A stretch of DNA of 64,000 nucleotides from Suillus spraguei (GCA_016800925.1 JABCPU010000104.1:62001-126000); one strand, 5' to 3'; counted from the first letter of the stretch, positions 1 to 12,963 are shown. The notes: a model not told the origin generated them from the letters alone. Numbers and translations are program-made.

Positions 1-3000
1 ATAGTAAATGAAGTCGCAAGCAGTTTTTGAAACGATGAGAATGGACGTGATCCGTTGCTGCGGTCATGTCGCAGCTCCAGGGGACATACCAAACAGAAAC
101 AAGGAGGTCTTGAGAGGGTTTGGGAATGACTGCAGCACGGCTTCAAACCACTGTATTTCTAGCCCTTGAAACTTGCGGTGCCCTTGCTCCCTTGCTTGCA
201 CTGCTCTTCAAGCGATCCTCCACTGTATTGGAGTATCTTGTGGTCATTCAACCATTACTTGCCCAGGACGAACGCCAAAGGCAGCAAGAAGAGTGAGCTC
301 AAGGCTTGTGTAGGCAATCACCTGCGTCGAGAAATTGGAAGAAGAGTAGTTGGCGGAAGGAGAAAGGCTGGGCTGGGCTACAGATGGACCATCGAGCGTG
401 ATTTGAACAACTGGACCAACTGACTGAGGTTGGTGATATCAACCAGATTCGGCTACATCGCAATGATGAATACAGTATTAGCAGCGGAAAAAACAGGCAA
501 CATAAAAACGCATAATATTTCACAAATGAAAAGATCAATACTATATCCATAGTCATTTTACAAGTCGCCACCGAAAACTTTTTCGTATGAGGCCCAAAAC
601 TTAGAGCGAACGTCATTTACTCTCTCCTCGGCAATTGTTGGTATCTGCAGGTTGTCGATAATCTGATGGAGAAGACAGACGTGAAGCTCTGAACCAACGC
701 ATTTAATTCCTACGCGTTATAACGCCGTCATTGAACGAGTACTCACTCAAATTCATCTTTTGCTGCTGTGGTTGTTTGCTTTGTTATCCGTGGTACCCAC
801 TTTGAAAAGTTTGAGGTGGTGTTCGAGATAGCAGTGACGATCGAGTAGACACACAAAATAGCACTGGAGAGTCGAGACACTAAATGATGTGTAGCACATC
901 ATGCATTGCGGCAAACTTGATGGTGTACACAGTTAATGGCGGGAAAACGGCCTTATGTGGCATTATGTGATATGATGCGATACCCACGCTGTTTTCCGAC
1001 TGTCCTTTTGGGCCGTTAACCTTACATGTTGGACATGGCCCTTTTCATGGGTGTTTACTCCCGTTTTATCTATCCTTTGGTCCAACTTATATACATCACA
1101 CTATATGGTCCCTCTCGTCCAAGCCAACGATTCTCTCGCATTCAATTGACTACACCCCTTCAAACATCTGAACGGCAGTCGATTGCGTACATGAGCCCCG
1201 TGCTCAGTCTTCCTGCTGCCTTCGACGCTGTCCTGGGAAAGATGGCTCGATTTCTATAAGAGACGCCGTTATGATGATGGATTAGCCAGCAATCGTATAA
1301 ACTGCGTCATAGCTCACTTCTGGCTACTTTCCAACGACTACCATCGCAACTCGTGCTGTGATCCATGTTTCCAAATTCTCAGAGGCTGGTTTGGTTGCTA
1401 TGACCTCAGAGAACTCGTTCGAGAACCTCAGATATTTTGGCACGTTGCGCATCGGCCATGCGGCAATTCGATGGACTGATAACTTTGAGCTTGAATTCTT
1501 AACACGCGGTCCATGGGCCTGGTTCCTACACTCAAGATCATCGTGCGAACAGGTCTTCTCGGCATGTACACGTCTATTCCGCTGTTCTCTATGGAATCTT
1601 AACATAGTCGTACTCGGATCATTATTTACTTCTCGACTGACTCGCTCAAGTTCAACTTCCTAGTGACTTCGCTTATACTTCATCCAACTCCTACTATATT
1701 TATTGCTCGGTCCGTCATCCTTCCTTTTGACTTGGTGTACTGAGGTGGTTTTGAAGGTGAGGTATCGTGCATGCGTCGCTTGCTAAGAGCGTGTTGCTAT
1801 GTTCGTGCCTCTGATCACTCCCGGAATGCTGCTGAGCCGTCAAGGAAGACAGGAGGCTATTAAGGCGCCTGTTGGTACTGGATCGAGCTCCGAGGGAAGG
1901 GACGGAAGATGTCTTGGTAGATGGACGGGATGAAGATTTCGGTATTCCACCAGCAATTTTGGGAATAAGCAAGGATGGTGAGATTTTTGTAATGTATTAG
2001 GAATTGTTGTTTCGAACCTTTTGATGCACAATTGTAATGTTAGTCACTCTACAGTCTTATAAAATCTTGTATCACCGTGCAAATTTGTTCTCGGTCACCG
2101 CTGAGCGCTGATGTCTGCTGCCAGTAAGAGCTGGACATATATCAACACGCTCGAGAAAGATATCGGCATCATGATACTTATTGTGATTCACTGCGTGCGA
2201 CAGTCACAACTTATACCACACTTTTAAGTATCAAGATGATATTTGGAGGGCGTCAGCCTTGCAGATCGAATAAGTACATACAACAGAAAATTAAGGAAAA
2301 TATAGCCCAGACAATGATATATAAACATATAAAAAATTCTAGTGAGCGTTGCGATTCCCAGCAGCCTTGGCATACCGGATGTAAGTACTACTGTCCACCA
2401 AAATTACAAATAACATGATACATAATGTCTGTCAGCTGTGGCAGATTGGGGCAAATGTCGCGAACAAAGACGGGATGGATGACTAGCGCAGGAGGGAGAA
2501 TGATGATGTACAGTGATAATGACACGGTGGCGAGAGATGAGCTGTAGTGATCAAAGAGATACGCTAACGACAGACTCAGTCGGGTGCAGCAAGGAAGGGA
2601 GAAGAAAAACATACAAGTTTGATGCTCATCATGCGATGACGCAGTAGCAGTTGGCATTACCGCCGCATGACTCCTGGTCAATTGGTACTTGCGTCTCTTC
2701 AGAGGAGACAGGCGCCGAAGAGAAGGCGGCCAGCGTGAAGAACGAGTCCATGCAGGAAGAGTCAAGGAAGAACTCGAAGTTGAAAATATTTGTAGAGCTC
2801 AAGAAGCTCTGATATCGATAAAGAGGTCTCGCAAATGTTGGTGGGGAATTCTCTTATCAACTCTCGTGTATTTATTCGTTTTCATCAGGTATGACCGCCG
2901 GTAATTTCGAAGGGGATACTGACAATTAGCTGGCATGCAATGTTCCTCAGCGAACATGGATTCATCCGCGGATATGAAGCCGGCGGAAGGAAACGCTCTA

Positions 3001-3958
3001 TTGTCCATAGAATACGAGAGGCCTGGTTCCGTCAGTAGAGAAAGCCATATCAGCACGCTTCCCTCATTGCGCCGCATCAATCAGGGGAACAAAACAAAAA
3101 GACCATCGCCCGATTATGTAAGCTGCAAAGTTGCCAGCCAATCAAATTCGTTCATTACTTATGGCATGCGGGTACTTTGCATCCTTATTGTTTAGTAGCT
3201 TCGGGTTCCCTTGGAACTGAAGAGTAGTCAGCGAAGTGCGTTGGCAAAGCGGTCGATAATTAAATGACTGGTACGCATCGGGATTGGTCCTGGGAGGAAT
3301 GGAGCAGTGAGGAAATAGACAATTAACGAAGCAACTGTTACGTGCGCTGGTTCTTTTGTCTCTGGTTGTCAGGACTCTGGTAGAGTGCACGGCACTGGCC
3401 AAGTCGGCGAGTACAATCACCGGAAACGCCTGATAGCCCTATGTGATTTGGTGACTAGATACCTGGATGAAGTGTGTAGGAAGAAAGGCAGTCCTCGAGT
3501 ACATATATGTAGTCGGCGTCGTCATCCGGAAGAAATGTTGCCACGGGGCCGAGTCTGGACTCTGGAAATAATGCGCCGACCCTGACGAGTGGACTCATTA
3601 GCCAAGCACCGCGTTTTTCACTGAGGACAATCAGCGACTTGTTGCTGATTCGTACAGTGGGTCAACAAGATTAGTTGTGAAAGATCCTGTGCTGTTCTTG
3701 CAACATCCTGCTATCACTGGGTTCAGTACAGATGGGCCAAAATAAGTGGTACGAGATATTCTGGCTCGTTGCGAGAGCATCAAGCACATCTCCTGCATCA
3801 AACGTGGAATGCAATGGATTTGAGTTTTCCAGGACCGAGCAAGTTGGAGTTTGAACATAGCATTAGGCTTTGATTAGCGCCCATATGTAAAATTTCATTG
3901 CAAATGCGTTACATAAGCGGTATCAATTTCGACTTTGAATTCTTCTATTCCGCTGGTC
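1..3958. other. No convincing gene
   Basis: I see no recognisable protein family in this stretch. The most coding-like piece is a 56-codon frame at 126-296 (+) with a hydrophobic, leucine-rich middle and a charged, glutamine-rich end; it could be a terminal exon of a gene entering from the left, but nothing confirms it. Open frames at 1358-1663 (+), 2689-2904 (+), 2935-3195 (+), 3385-3585 (+) and 3631-3858 (-) show no domain, no consistent splice pattern and no codon signature I trust. The last few hundred bases must hold the promoter of the uS19 gene. Confidence 0.5.
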
Positions 3959-4415
3959 ATGCAGCCTTCGCTCATTCTACGGTCTGGGCGGTCTGCTTGG
4001 AAAGGTTTGTCTTGTATCCACTGCATGGTCAATCTTACATTTACGCATGACATTATCCAGGTCCATATTTCGTGGCCTTTCCAAACCTGAAGGATGCATT
4101 AATCAACAATGTTGCCATAAGAACGCAGGCTCGCGCGTGTACTATCCTCCCAAATTTTGTTGGGTAAGACTTTTGTTGAAGCCTCGTCGTTCTGGATTAC
4201 AGAGTATTCTAATTGAGATTTGTCAGTATTCGTTTCTTGGTGCACAATGGTAAAGACTATATGCCTGTGACGATAACGCAGGATATGGTCGGTCACAAGC
4301 TCGGTGAATTTGCGCATACTAAAAAGCGCTTTACTTACAAGTGAGTTTCAGACATCTATCTGATATAGACAATTTTCATTTAGTGTCATTCCACAGGATG
4401 ACGAAGAATAAGTAG
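3959..4415 (+). CDS. RSM19: Mitochondrial ribosomal protein uS19m
   Basis: Small-subunit protein of the mitochondrial ribosome, nuclear encoded. Four exons (3959-4004, 4061-4163, 4227-4340, 4397-4415) join to 282 nt, 93 residues; all junctions are GT-AG and keep frame. After a short basic N-terminus with few acidic residues, suited to mitochondrial import, the family signature is clear: the KGPYF block, [12 protein letters not shown], then [12 protein letters not shown] and [17 protein letters not shown], and a Lys-rich end. The length is normal for mitochondrial S19. The gene stands alone, about 500 bp before the CLA4 start on the same strand. The start is the only Met in frame with the first exon. 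Family assignment is secure; the symbol follows yeast naming. Confidence 0.92.
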
Positions 4416-4909
4416 TAGCTGGTCACGCTGGACCGTCTCCTTGTTGAGTTCATCATTGGAATACCTTCCGCTTCCTGCAGAGGACTTGCATGGATCATTT
4501 CCGAGTGTCGATTATCGGTGGTGTCTGAATCGATAGATGTCGAGTTTTAAAGTAGGATTGTAGATTTATTTATTTGCTAATGTGAATGTTAGAGCCAAAA
4601 TTAAGAAACATTGTAGTAGTAGTCTACTTTTGAAGGATCAGTACTCAGTATTCAGTGCTACAGCCTACCAGGTGTTACCGTGGTGATAACGTCCTTGGCG
4701 GACAGATCCGGACAGTTGTTGTCCAAGTTTCGCCATTTTAAGTTGAACTTGAAAGCCTCCGTTCAACCAGAAGAAGGCTGGTTCTTGCTCGACATCGTGC
4801 ATAGCCCCGCCATCATTGCAAACAACTACGAAGTTATTAATCCCGCCGTCTCCGCCAGCGGGGAACTCCCAATCCATTCCTTGTCTCACTTCATCTCTTC
4901 GCACCCACC

Positions 4910-7855
4910 ATGGCCTTCAATCAAGTAACAGCAACGAATCTGACCCCTTCCCGACCTGCACCACAAGCGCCTGTCCGAAGAGGAACGGAGGGTCCGTTAT
5001 TTCCCCATAGTGCTCTCCAAAGCTCAGGCTACAACACATCCTTTTCTTCTGGCTCGTCATACTCGACTGATTACACTGGGATAGGCGGATCGCCCAATCG
5101 CAACTCTCAGGCAGTGTTGAACACGCATGTTGTAAGAACTGGGATGGTTAGCATGAAGGAAGAGGGGTTTGCAAGTTTCATCTTTCTTCGAAAATGGCTC
5201 GTATTGAAGGAACAAACGCTCTCCATACACAAGACCGAGGTAAGTCTACAGTAGATCGGCCGATTGCCTTGTACTTCGAGGAACGAGGCACTGCCACAGC
5301 GTGCTGCTAGATCCATGATATTTTCTTCATATCGTTGCTTCGTACAGGGTAGGCCATGCATACTGACGGATCATCACATAGACGTCACCACAGCAGAGCG
5401 TCATCCCTCTCAAGGATATCACGAATATCGAACGTGTCGATCTCAAGCCTTATTGTCTACTCCTTGAGACCAAGGACAAACGATATCATCTCGCCCTCAA
5501 AAACGACGAAGAACTTTACGGATGGCAAGATGATGTATACTCTCGCAGTCCATTGATGGGCTTTAGCAACCCGACCAACTTTGTGCACAAGGTCCACGTT
5601 GGATTTGACCCCATATCAGGTGCTTTCACTGTGCGTGCATATCAATTTCAAAATGTCATTTGTCTCGCTCACGTCTGTGTTCCAGGGCATGCCCGAACAA
5701 TGGAGCAAGCTTCTTACAAAGTCTGCAATTACTCGTGAAGATTACGCTAAAGATCCTCAAGCCGTCCTCGACGTCCTCGAATTTTATACTGATCACCAGA
5801 AGCGTGAGTTGGAAGAAATGGGTATGAACTCGATATCACGGTCCGTCTCTGGAACATCTGCAGCCACCACCCTCGTCGGTTCTACCATGACCAGCAGCAC
5901 TCTTTCGCCATACGGTGTAGATGCTCCTGCTCGATTCGGCGGCACGGGTCTCGGCGGATCTAATCTCCCCAAGATCACATCTCCACTCGACACAGCCCGC
6001 AAGCGACAAGACTCCGCTCCAGCAGAGACGGGGACAAACGGACTCTCTACTACTGCCCTCGCCGCTGCGCGCGTTGCTGAGCTCGTCAATGGCTCACACG
6101 CTCAGCACACCAACACTATTTCCACTGCCTCGCCCTCCGCACCTCCGCGACCTCCAATCCCCCAAATGTTGCAAACATCAACATCCTTGCAGCCTTCCCG
6201 ACCTGCTCCTCCACGACCATTGTTGGCAGCCACACGACCCGCACCTGCCGCTCCCAAACCTCCAGTACTAGACCACACACCTTCGACCGCAGACCTTCGT
6301 GCGCGAGCGCAAGCTCGTGATCAAGTAGCCGGGAAACCTTCGCTAGACCAGGGCCCGAAGCGAAAGGAGAGTATGGATGCTATTGGACAACAAGAACGGG
6401 AGCGGAAGGATAGGGAGTTACGGGAAAGGGATCGTCAGCGACGCGAAGAGCGTGAACGTGAGCGCCAGCAGATAAAGGAGCAGCAGGCTGCAGCTGCCAT
6501 CGAGCGGCCTCCTTTGGTACCTTCTAAATCTGCCCCGGCTACTTCTGAACCTGCGATGGAGCCTGTAGAAAGCGCCGCTGTTGCTGGTCCCCCACCTGTA
6601 AAGCCGCTGCAGACAATGAAGAAGAAGGAGCTGCCGGCACCTGATGTTACTGTCACTGTACCCGAGGGCGAAGACCCAGCTATTGCAGCCGCTGCAGAAG
6701 CGCTGCAGAAGAAACCGAAGGAAAAGGAAAAAGATAAAGAGAAGCGGATTAGCACCATGACCGAAGCACAGATCATGGAGAAGCTCCGGAGTGTTGTGTC
6801 TGACGACGATCCAAAGACCTTGTACAGTAAGATTAAGAAAGTCGGACAGGGGTAAGGCTTTCATTGCATTAGCTGCTGGCGAATGTTGATAAGTTATCCA
6901 CAGCGCTTCTGGACATGTGTATGTCGCGAAAACGCTTGCCACAGGCAAGAAGGTTGCCATTAAAGAAATGGACCTCTCACACCAACCACGCAAGGAACTC
7001 ATCGTGAACGAGATCCTCGTCATGAAGGAATCTCAGCATCCCAACATTGTCAACTTCCTCGAGTCATACCTCGTGAAGAACAATGAACTCTGGGTCGTTA
7101 TGGAATACATGGAGGGCGGTGCTCTCACGGATATCATAGAGAACAACACGCTGGAAGAAGACCAGATTTCAAGCATAAGTTTAGAAGTGCGTACCTTTTT
7201 TATTTGTCATGATTCGTGGGTGATACTCACGCACCGCTAGACATGCAAGGGTCTGTGTCATCTACACAGCCAATCCATCATTCACCGTGATATCAAATCT
7301 GATAATGTCCTCCTCGACGCGCAGGGTCGCGTTAAAATTAGTACGCATCTTTTTTTTTTGCAACCCTGCACTGGTCTCTGATGTGTTGCATAGCCGACTT
7401 CGGTTTCTGTGCTAAACTCACTGATCAAAAGTCAAAGCGTGCGACAATGGTCGGTACTCCATATTGGATGGCACCGGAGGTCGTGAAGCAGAAGGAATAC
7501 GGTGCCAAAGTTGACATTTGGTCACTCGGCATCATGGCAATCGAGATGATCGAGAATGAGCCCCCTTATCTTGATGAGGAGCCATTAAAGGCACTGTACC
7601 TGATTGCGACGAACGGGACGCCAACGCTCAAGAAGCCCGAAGCGCTCAGCAAGGAATTGAAGAGCTTCCTGAGCGTATGCCTATGTGTCGATGTCAAAAG
7701 TCGTGCCAATTCGAGCGAGCTCCTACAGGTACGTAAGGTTGTCCTTCCCACGTCTCATTCCTCATATTTTGGTGCAGCACGAGTTCTTGAAGAAGGCTTG
7801 TGCGCCATCCGGTCTTGCTCCTCTCTTGAGATTCAGAACTAAACCATCATCATGA
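4910..7855 (+). CDS. CLA4: CLA4-type p21-activated kinase (PH-CRIB-kinase)
   Basis: Ser/Thr kinase of the PAK family, activated by Cdc42/Rac and acting in polarity, septins and morphogenesis. Seven exons (4910-5239, 5382-5630, 5686-6851, 6904-7186, 7241-7340, 7394-7728, 7778-7855) join in frame to 846 residues, the usual CLA4 size. Order: a PH domain at about residues 80-165; a CRIB/PBD at about 168-215 with the [16 protein letters not shown] core; a long Pro/Ala/Arg/Glu-rich linker with PxxP-like stretches; and a kinase domain from about 572. Kinase landmarks are the glycine loop GQGASGHV, the VAIK lysine, [11 protein letters not shown] (after splicing) and [12 protein letters not shown] domain ahead of CRIB separates CLA4 from STE20. 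Linkage of a PAK gene to the pheromone-receptor locus is, as I recall, common in Agaricomycetes, and such a locus lies about 23 kb downstream. Confidence 0.95.
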
Positions 7856-8933
7856 TATTTTATACTGCCAGCCTCGTCAAGGTTTTTGGACTTACTCAGC
7901 TTCATTCGTCGGTTTGTCTCTGCACCACGTTCTTTTTGTTTGTTCTACGTCCACGATCTATGTATAATTCGATGCTACCTCCACTTTCACTTGTCCCGGT
8001 ATTCACTGTTTATAATGTTTTGATGCGTACCAAACTGCAATGGAAGCCTGTTGTAAATTGTGTAAACTCACTAGCTGCTGATGTTGTGCGTTCTGCGGTA
8101 TTTTCGTCGTGCAACACTCACCAACTGTTAATGCTACAGGCAGGGTTTTTCACTTGTATGTCTACCTGTCCAAGGGTCCATGTTGCATCAGGAAAGCATT
8201 AACCGCTACAGAACATTACAGAGTGTTACAGAGTGCTTTGTAACACTATAACGAATCACGTTTTCCTGATGTGGAACCAGTTGGCGTTGAAGATGCCTGA
8301 GGTACACTGCCCTTGTCCATCCCCACTGTACAATCATCACTGACTTTTCTTCATAACACGAGTTTTTGAGGAAGGTCATTTACTCTCACCCCTTCTTCAT
8401 GGGATACAAGACCATGAGATTCGATCTTGGTATTGAATTCCTCAGCGGTTGTATTACACCCACTCAGATTCCTGTGTGTCAAGATATGACTATCAACGTC
8501 ATTATCGTACGTACTCTATGATACCTTTATTTTACATACACAATCACTCCTTGTTGCACGCCTCAGACACGTTTCCCTTTGATTCTCCGTCTAAATCATC
8601 ATATTAATACCTCTCGTCGTCGAATATCGTTCTTTAGTCTTTTGAGCTAATACCAAGTCGTCGTTTCTCGTTCCGTTCCCAGTCCGAGCCTCGTCAGACT
8701 TTGACACTGTGGCCGTATGCTGCCTCCACTTTGACTTATTTCCGAGTCGGTATTCATATGTTTTGAGTACCAAATTACGATGGTGCGTTCGACATCAGCG
8801 AAACATCCACGTATCGTCGTCGTCTTGCTACAGTATGTACCCCAATTAGTGTCGAGAGGTGAACATGTGAAAAATATTTTATGATATATATACGGAGGTG
8901 TCGAAAACTCGACTGAATATTCTACATAGTTAA
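7856..8933. other. Intergenic between CLA4 and NRK 3' ends
   Basis: Convergent 3' flanks of the CLA4 gene (+) and the nicotinamide riboside kinase gene (-). No coding frame here resembles a family. A short imperfect repeat (cattacagagtgttacagag) near 8210-8240 is the only local structure noticed. Confidence 0.6.
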
Positions 8934-9968
8934 TCAATGTCCAATGAGGTCGCTCACCACACAAACAAGCTTCTCCAAGCAAGCCTCTGCAATATCCATC
9001 ATATCCATTTTCTCCCTGGCTTCAGGCTCAATCACAAGCAACCCTTTCACCTGGCTTTCACTCGGCTCGCCAGTTTCAACCTTTCCATCCTCGAATAGGT
9101 CCTTATGTGTCTTAATGTACTCAGGATAGCAGACAATATCCCAATAACCTTCTGGATCAATCCAAGGTAATAATACTATTTGATGGTACCGTAAGTAAGA
9201 CACACTCGACTGATTTACGGAGGCTTGCGTACCTGACCGCGTTTCACGCCGCTTCTTTAGTATGTGCTCTTGTACGCGCAAGAAGATGCATACATCCAGC
9301 TGATGAATAACGTCCTGAAAAATGAATAAATTCTGTGATAATTTTTTTTACCGAGGGGTCTTACAGACCTGGTCCCAGTATAACATAAATCCGTCGACTA
9401 ACACCCAAATTACCTTGGTGTTGGCAGCGACCAGGCAGCGTTGCTCAAGATCTTGAAATCGTGTTTTCCAAGCATCTGCTCTGTTTTCATTGATAGGTAC
9501 ATGTCTTCCATCATCCGAAGAGCAGTAGCTTATATGGTCGAGTGGGATGCTACCGATGTCCTTCACATCCCGGAGAAACTCCCGCATCCGAGGCCAGTCT
9601 ATGGCGCTCGGTGCGTCCCAGTTTTTGATGTTGAGACCTGGATGAGTGGAAAGCATCTCTTCCGGCTACGGGTCTCCGGGTGAGCACGCTAGATCAAGCG
9701 CCATATCGGAAGTCTGTCCTACCAGAAAGAAATCCTGGTATCCGTGAGGGATCAATGCGTACACGTTATACATCAGCTGATCGATACGCACATCCTGTTG
9801 AACGATTAAACTGTTTGGAAGAATGTCTTTCATGTGCTTAGCCAGTGTTGTCTTCCCTGAACATGTGGCGCCTCTTCAGTGGAGATCAATCAGTAGTATT
9901 TGTATTCGAAACAGTCAAACTTACCCAACGCCAACTAGAATGACTTTCGTCTTGATATCATTGGTCAT
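8934..9968 (-). CDS. NRK1: Nicotinamide riboside kinase (NRK)
   Basis: Phosphorylates nicotinamide riboside to NMN, feeding NAD+ salvage; a cytosolic P-loop kinase. Reading leftwards, exons are 9968-9925, 9873-9792, 9734-9723, 9665-9369, 9314-9233 and 9175-8934, joining to 252 residues, the normal fungal size. The Walker A motif GGATCSGKTTLA is formed across the first intron. QQD runs into a 12-nt micro-exon coding DFFL to make the substrate-binding QDDFF block. Then follow THPGLNIKNWDAPSAIDWPRM, the VDGFMLYWD strand, the lid LKKRRETR and a GYWD segment near the end. The fifth intron could also be read through without a stop (19 extra residues), so that join is less certain. Convergent with CLA4. 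Confidence 0.87.
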
Positions 9969-10407
9969 CAGATCTACGGTCGGACCTGCCACTTGGAAGT
10001 TGGGTCGTTGGTTGTTGGTTGTTATCTCAAAGAGATTAGAAATGAATCACCTGGTTATAACGGCACCAGGCGCATTCCGAACGCGCCCGTAAACTGAGCT
10101 GTTATGTCTATGTGATATAATCTTGGATTTTGTGGTAAGTATTACTAGGTTGACCCTGAGTTGTGTCTTCATTCGATCCACGTTCAGTGGAATGATGTTT
10201 CAGATCTCCTAGTTGTTCAGTGTCCTGGTGGAAACTTGAAGAAACGAGTTAGTACGTAGCAGAGCAGGAGGCCCTTCATCGATGACCATTACAGCCGTGT
10301 ATCCCTCGCAAAATGACAAAATTTAAAAGACAGAGTTCATCGGCATACTAATTTAATTAGCTTAGTAGAAAAGCAATAAGATTGGAGCAGGCAAAGAAAT
10401 AAGGCTC
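9969..10407. other. Intergenic: NRK promoter side
   Basis: Upstream region of the NRK gene. No open frame or RNA gene recognised; it ends at the target site of the truncated LINE copy. Confidence 0.5.
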
Positions 10408-10420
10408 CTATGTAAATCGT
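10408..10420. repeat. Target-site duplication, tail side
   Basis: 13 bp (ctatgtaaatcgt), identical to 10920-10932, directly abutting the A-rich tail of the truncated LINE. Confidence 0.88.
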
Positions 10421-10919
10421 TTTTTATTTTTATTTTTATTTTTATTTAAATCCTTGTTTATTGTCCGTTGGGGCTAAGCCCTATGTTGGACATCTCCTAC
10501 ATGTATGTACCTTGGTATTTACTCTATATATCTTGTCTTGGTAGCGTCTTGACAATGGTTCCGGCGTGGGCGGGAACTGTGATGCCTGTGAGGAGGCAAG
10601 CGGTTATGTTTGGGTTTGGTTTCGTTCTATTATTCTCTCCTTTCCTCTTTTTCCTTGGGGGGGGTAACATCTCCGAAAGTCTGCTCGAAGCGTCTTGTAC
10701 GTGCGATGTATTTCAGGGTCGCTCTCATTCCTTGAGTATCGTTGAGCAAGTGCTTGATATTGTATTTGCGCGGGCCTACTTCGAGACGCATGGGGTCTCT
10801 CTGTCTGGTGAAGGTGGGGCATACTAGTAGGAAATGATGTACTGTTTCCTCGTGCGCGTTGCAGTTTTCGCACTTGGCTGATTGGCTCTTCGATATCCGG
10901 TGTAGGTGTTTGTTGAGCG
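10421..10919 (-). mobile_element. 5'-truncated LINE copy with 13-bp target duplication
   Basis: A 499-bp insertion, minus orientation. Its coding end (10919 down to 10630) carries the Cys/His finger found after the RNase H domain of fungal LINE-type elements: CENC, then H and HH, then C. It continues into a 3' UTR and finishes in a tail of A-runs broken by T (plus strand: repeats of TTTTTA at about 10421-10447). The same 13 bases, ctatgtaaatcgt, flank it at 10408-10420 and 10920-10932: a target-site duplication. This is the expected product of target-primed reverse transcription that stopped early. It probably derives from a LINE family like the one at 51-64 kb, but that copy's 3' end is outside the window, so the match cannot be checked here. 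Confidence 0.88.
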
Positions 10920-10932
10920 CTATGTAAATCGT
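10920..10932. repeat. Target-site duplication, 5' side
   Basis: Identical 13-bp partner of 10408-10420, abutting the point where LINE coding similarity begins. Confidence 0.88.
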
Positions 10933-11279
10933 GCGACAACAAGAATATCTCTTGACCCGCTGGGCAGAGTGACTCAAGTCGTCTTTTTCAGAGGCTTCCT
11001 ACGCGAATCACGCTATAATAAGGTACGCGCTGATCGAATGTTAATACCACATTTTATCAACTATCATTGGATCAGGTTGAGCTCTGAACCGTCGAATCCA
11101 CATCTTCCTATACATACCTGCATCTGAATTACAACACTATGCAAACAGCTGAGTGAGACATAGCATAATCTGGGATCATATGAGTGCAGGACATATAGCT
11201 AATTGTGAAGGCATGTGGTAAGTAATGACGTGCAACCATGGAACAAGATGAAAACATGCATAGGATAAGACAAAAATTG
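10933..11279. other. Intergenic
   Basis: About 350 bp between the truncated LINE and the CNOT11 stop codon. Nothing recognised apart from CNOT11 3' flank. Confidence 0.5.
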
Positions 11280-12963
11280 CTATATCATAGCGGTGTAGAA
11301 AGGGACAGATCTACCCGATGCAAGGATGCAATACAGAGCGTTTGCCTCTTCGAAGCGAGAGTGGCGCAAGGCGAAATGTGACATTTCAGTTGAATCTGCA
11401 TTGCAAGCGGCGTCCACGATTGAGAGCTTGAGCAGCGAGGAATAGAAACGACAGAGCTGCAAAAATAGTAAGGCGATGTGCTTAAAGGATGATGTGAAAC
11501 CAACATTTTGAACTCCCTTCGCAAATCGGTCATCGCTGACGAGCCCCTCGTGTTCGTCTCTCTCAGCATTGTCAAGCCACTTGATGCTCTCATGAATAAA
11601 GCGTCCCAGGACTTCGGAGCGTACGATGTCTGCTATCGTAGTCTTGCCACCAGTCGAATAATCTGGAATAGCCGACGTATCACGAAGGAGACGGCCAAGG
11701 AGATCAAATGATGGAAGTGTTGGGGGGAGTAATGTCAGGGCGTCCAAATATACAGAGATATCTTGTGCAAGGTTATTAGGAAGTGCCATCAGTAAAGCGA
11801 TGACAAGCTGGTAAGCTAAGTTAGGATTATACGAGACGATGGGCGGTAGGTCCACGGAAGTTATCATCGTGGGAGAGGTCAGGCGGGGTATCAAAGGCGT
11901 CAAGATCTACACGATAGATGGTCAGAGCGGATATTAAACTGATTTATTCACGATGTTTACCCGTTGTTCTGTAAGTGTGAGCGCTCGATCACGAGCTGCG
12001 AGTACAAGTTTCATTGCTTGGGCGATGCGTTCATTCTCTCGATCTACTTCCCGTGTGATCTTGGTCTCCGTAGCCGGCGGGAGGAACGGTAACAAACTCT
12101 TGGAAGCACCGTGCTCGGCAAATTGCTTAGGTTCTCCTGCCGTGATAGTGGATTTGGCAACGGAATGATCACTAACGAATTCGGATATAAAAAGATCGAC
12201 AGAAGTGAAGTTGCTACTTACGGGTCATTTTCCATGAAAGTTTCTTCATCCAAAAACAGACATGAAGCCCTCAACTCCGGAGGCAGGGGTGATTTTGTTA
12301 AGGTACTAGGAGAGTAGGGACCAATCTGGGCGACTGTGAGAGAAATAAAAGGTAGGATAATATCAAATTTACATCATTACCATCCCCTTTCAGGATCTTC
12401 CAGAGAACCCAAACCAGTTGTTCCCTCTCGCTGAACCCGCCTTCGGTTGAAATTTCTATGGCGATTTCTCTCTCCTTAACGAATGTAGCATACAAGACAG
12501 ACTTGAAGGGATTGAGAGAAATCGGATAAGGAGCATACATGGAATAAAGAATGAATGAAACCGGGATGCGTTGTGCGAGCTGGCACACCGCAGCAGAATA
12601 GTTATAGAGGTTAGTTGCAAGAACCTTGATCACTGTCGACAGAACTCAACTGACATCAGCGGAAGAAGTAAGGAGAGGCAACAGCATATCTAGAGCTAAC
12701 TGAAACCTCGCAGTGGGCTGTACGAGTTGCATGAATGCCTGAGAAGCTGCCGAACATGGAAGAGAATGGGCTCTGGCCAAGAGGTGAACAACAGACGCCC
12801 GAGTTGGATCCCCTGAACCTTTCTGAGTAGCAAAAGTTTGAGAGGATGGGGAAGATTTTGGGAAGAAACGCGAGCCAGCCATCGTGACGACTGGGCTGGC
12901 CCTTGAGGTCGACGTGAGCGGCAACGACGAGTTCATCCAAGTCAATTTATTGTCCATGCTCAT
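11280..12963 (-). CDS. CNOT11: CCR4-NOT complex subunit 11 (CNOT11-like)
   Basis: Subunit of the CCR4-NOT deadenylase, which shortens mRNA poly(A) tails. Read on the minus strand, several exons join: an N-terminal piece near 12900-12680 (LLARAHSLPCSAASQAF, PTARFQLALDMLLPLL), then LAQRIPVSFILYSMYAPYPI from about 12560 to 12375, a Pro-rich piece near 12300-12225, a charged helix 12140-11955, and the C-terminal DUF2363 part 11903-11280 (DLPPIVSYNPNLAYQLVIALL, QDISVYLDALTLLP). The in-frame TGA near 12645 is removed by an intron whose branch site is ctaac and whose acceptor is ccag just before CTCGCA; after that splice the chain matches the human family pattern. The start is unsure: 12963 and 12957 are candidate Mets, and the first 30 or so residues do not look conserved. 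Confidence 0.8.

Noticed and set aside
10468..10827. 119-codon plus-strand frame with hydrophobic stretches
   Set aside because: Opposite strand of the truncated LINE copy, which explains the sequence better with its Cys/His finger, tail and target duplications.
12640..12650. In-frame TGA suggesting CNOT11 is a pseudogene
   Set aside because: A normal intron with branch site ctaac removes it and improves the match to the family.
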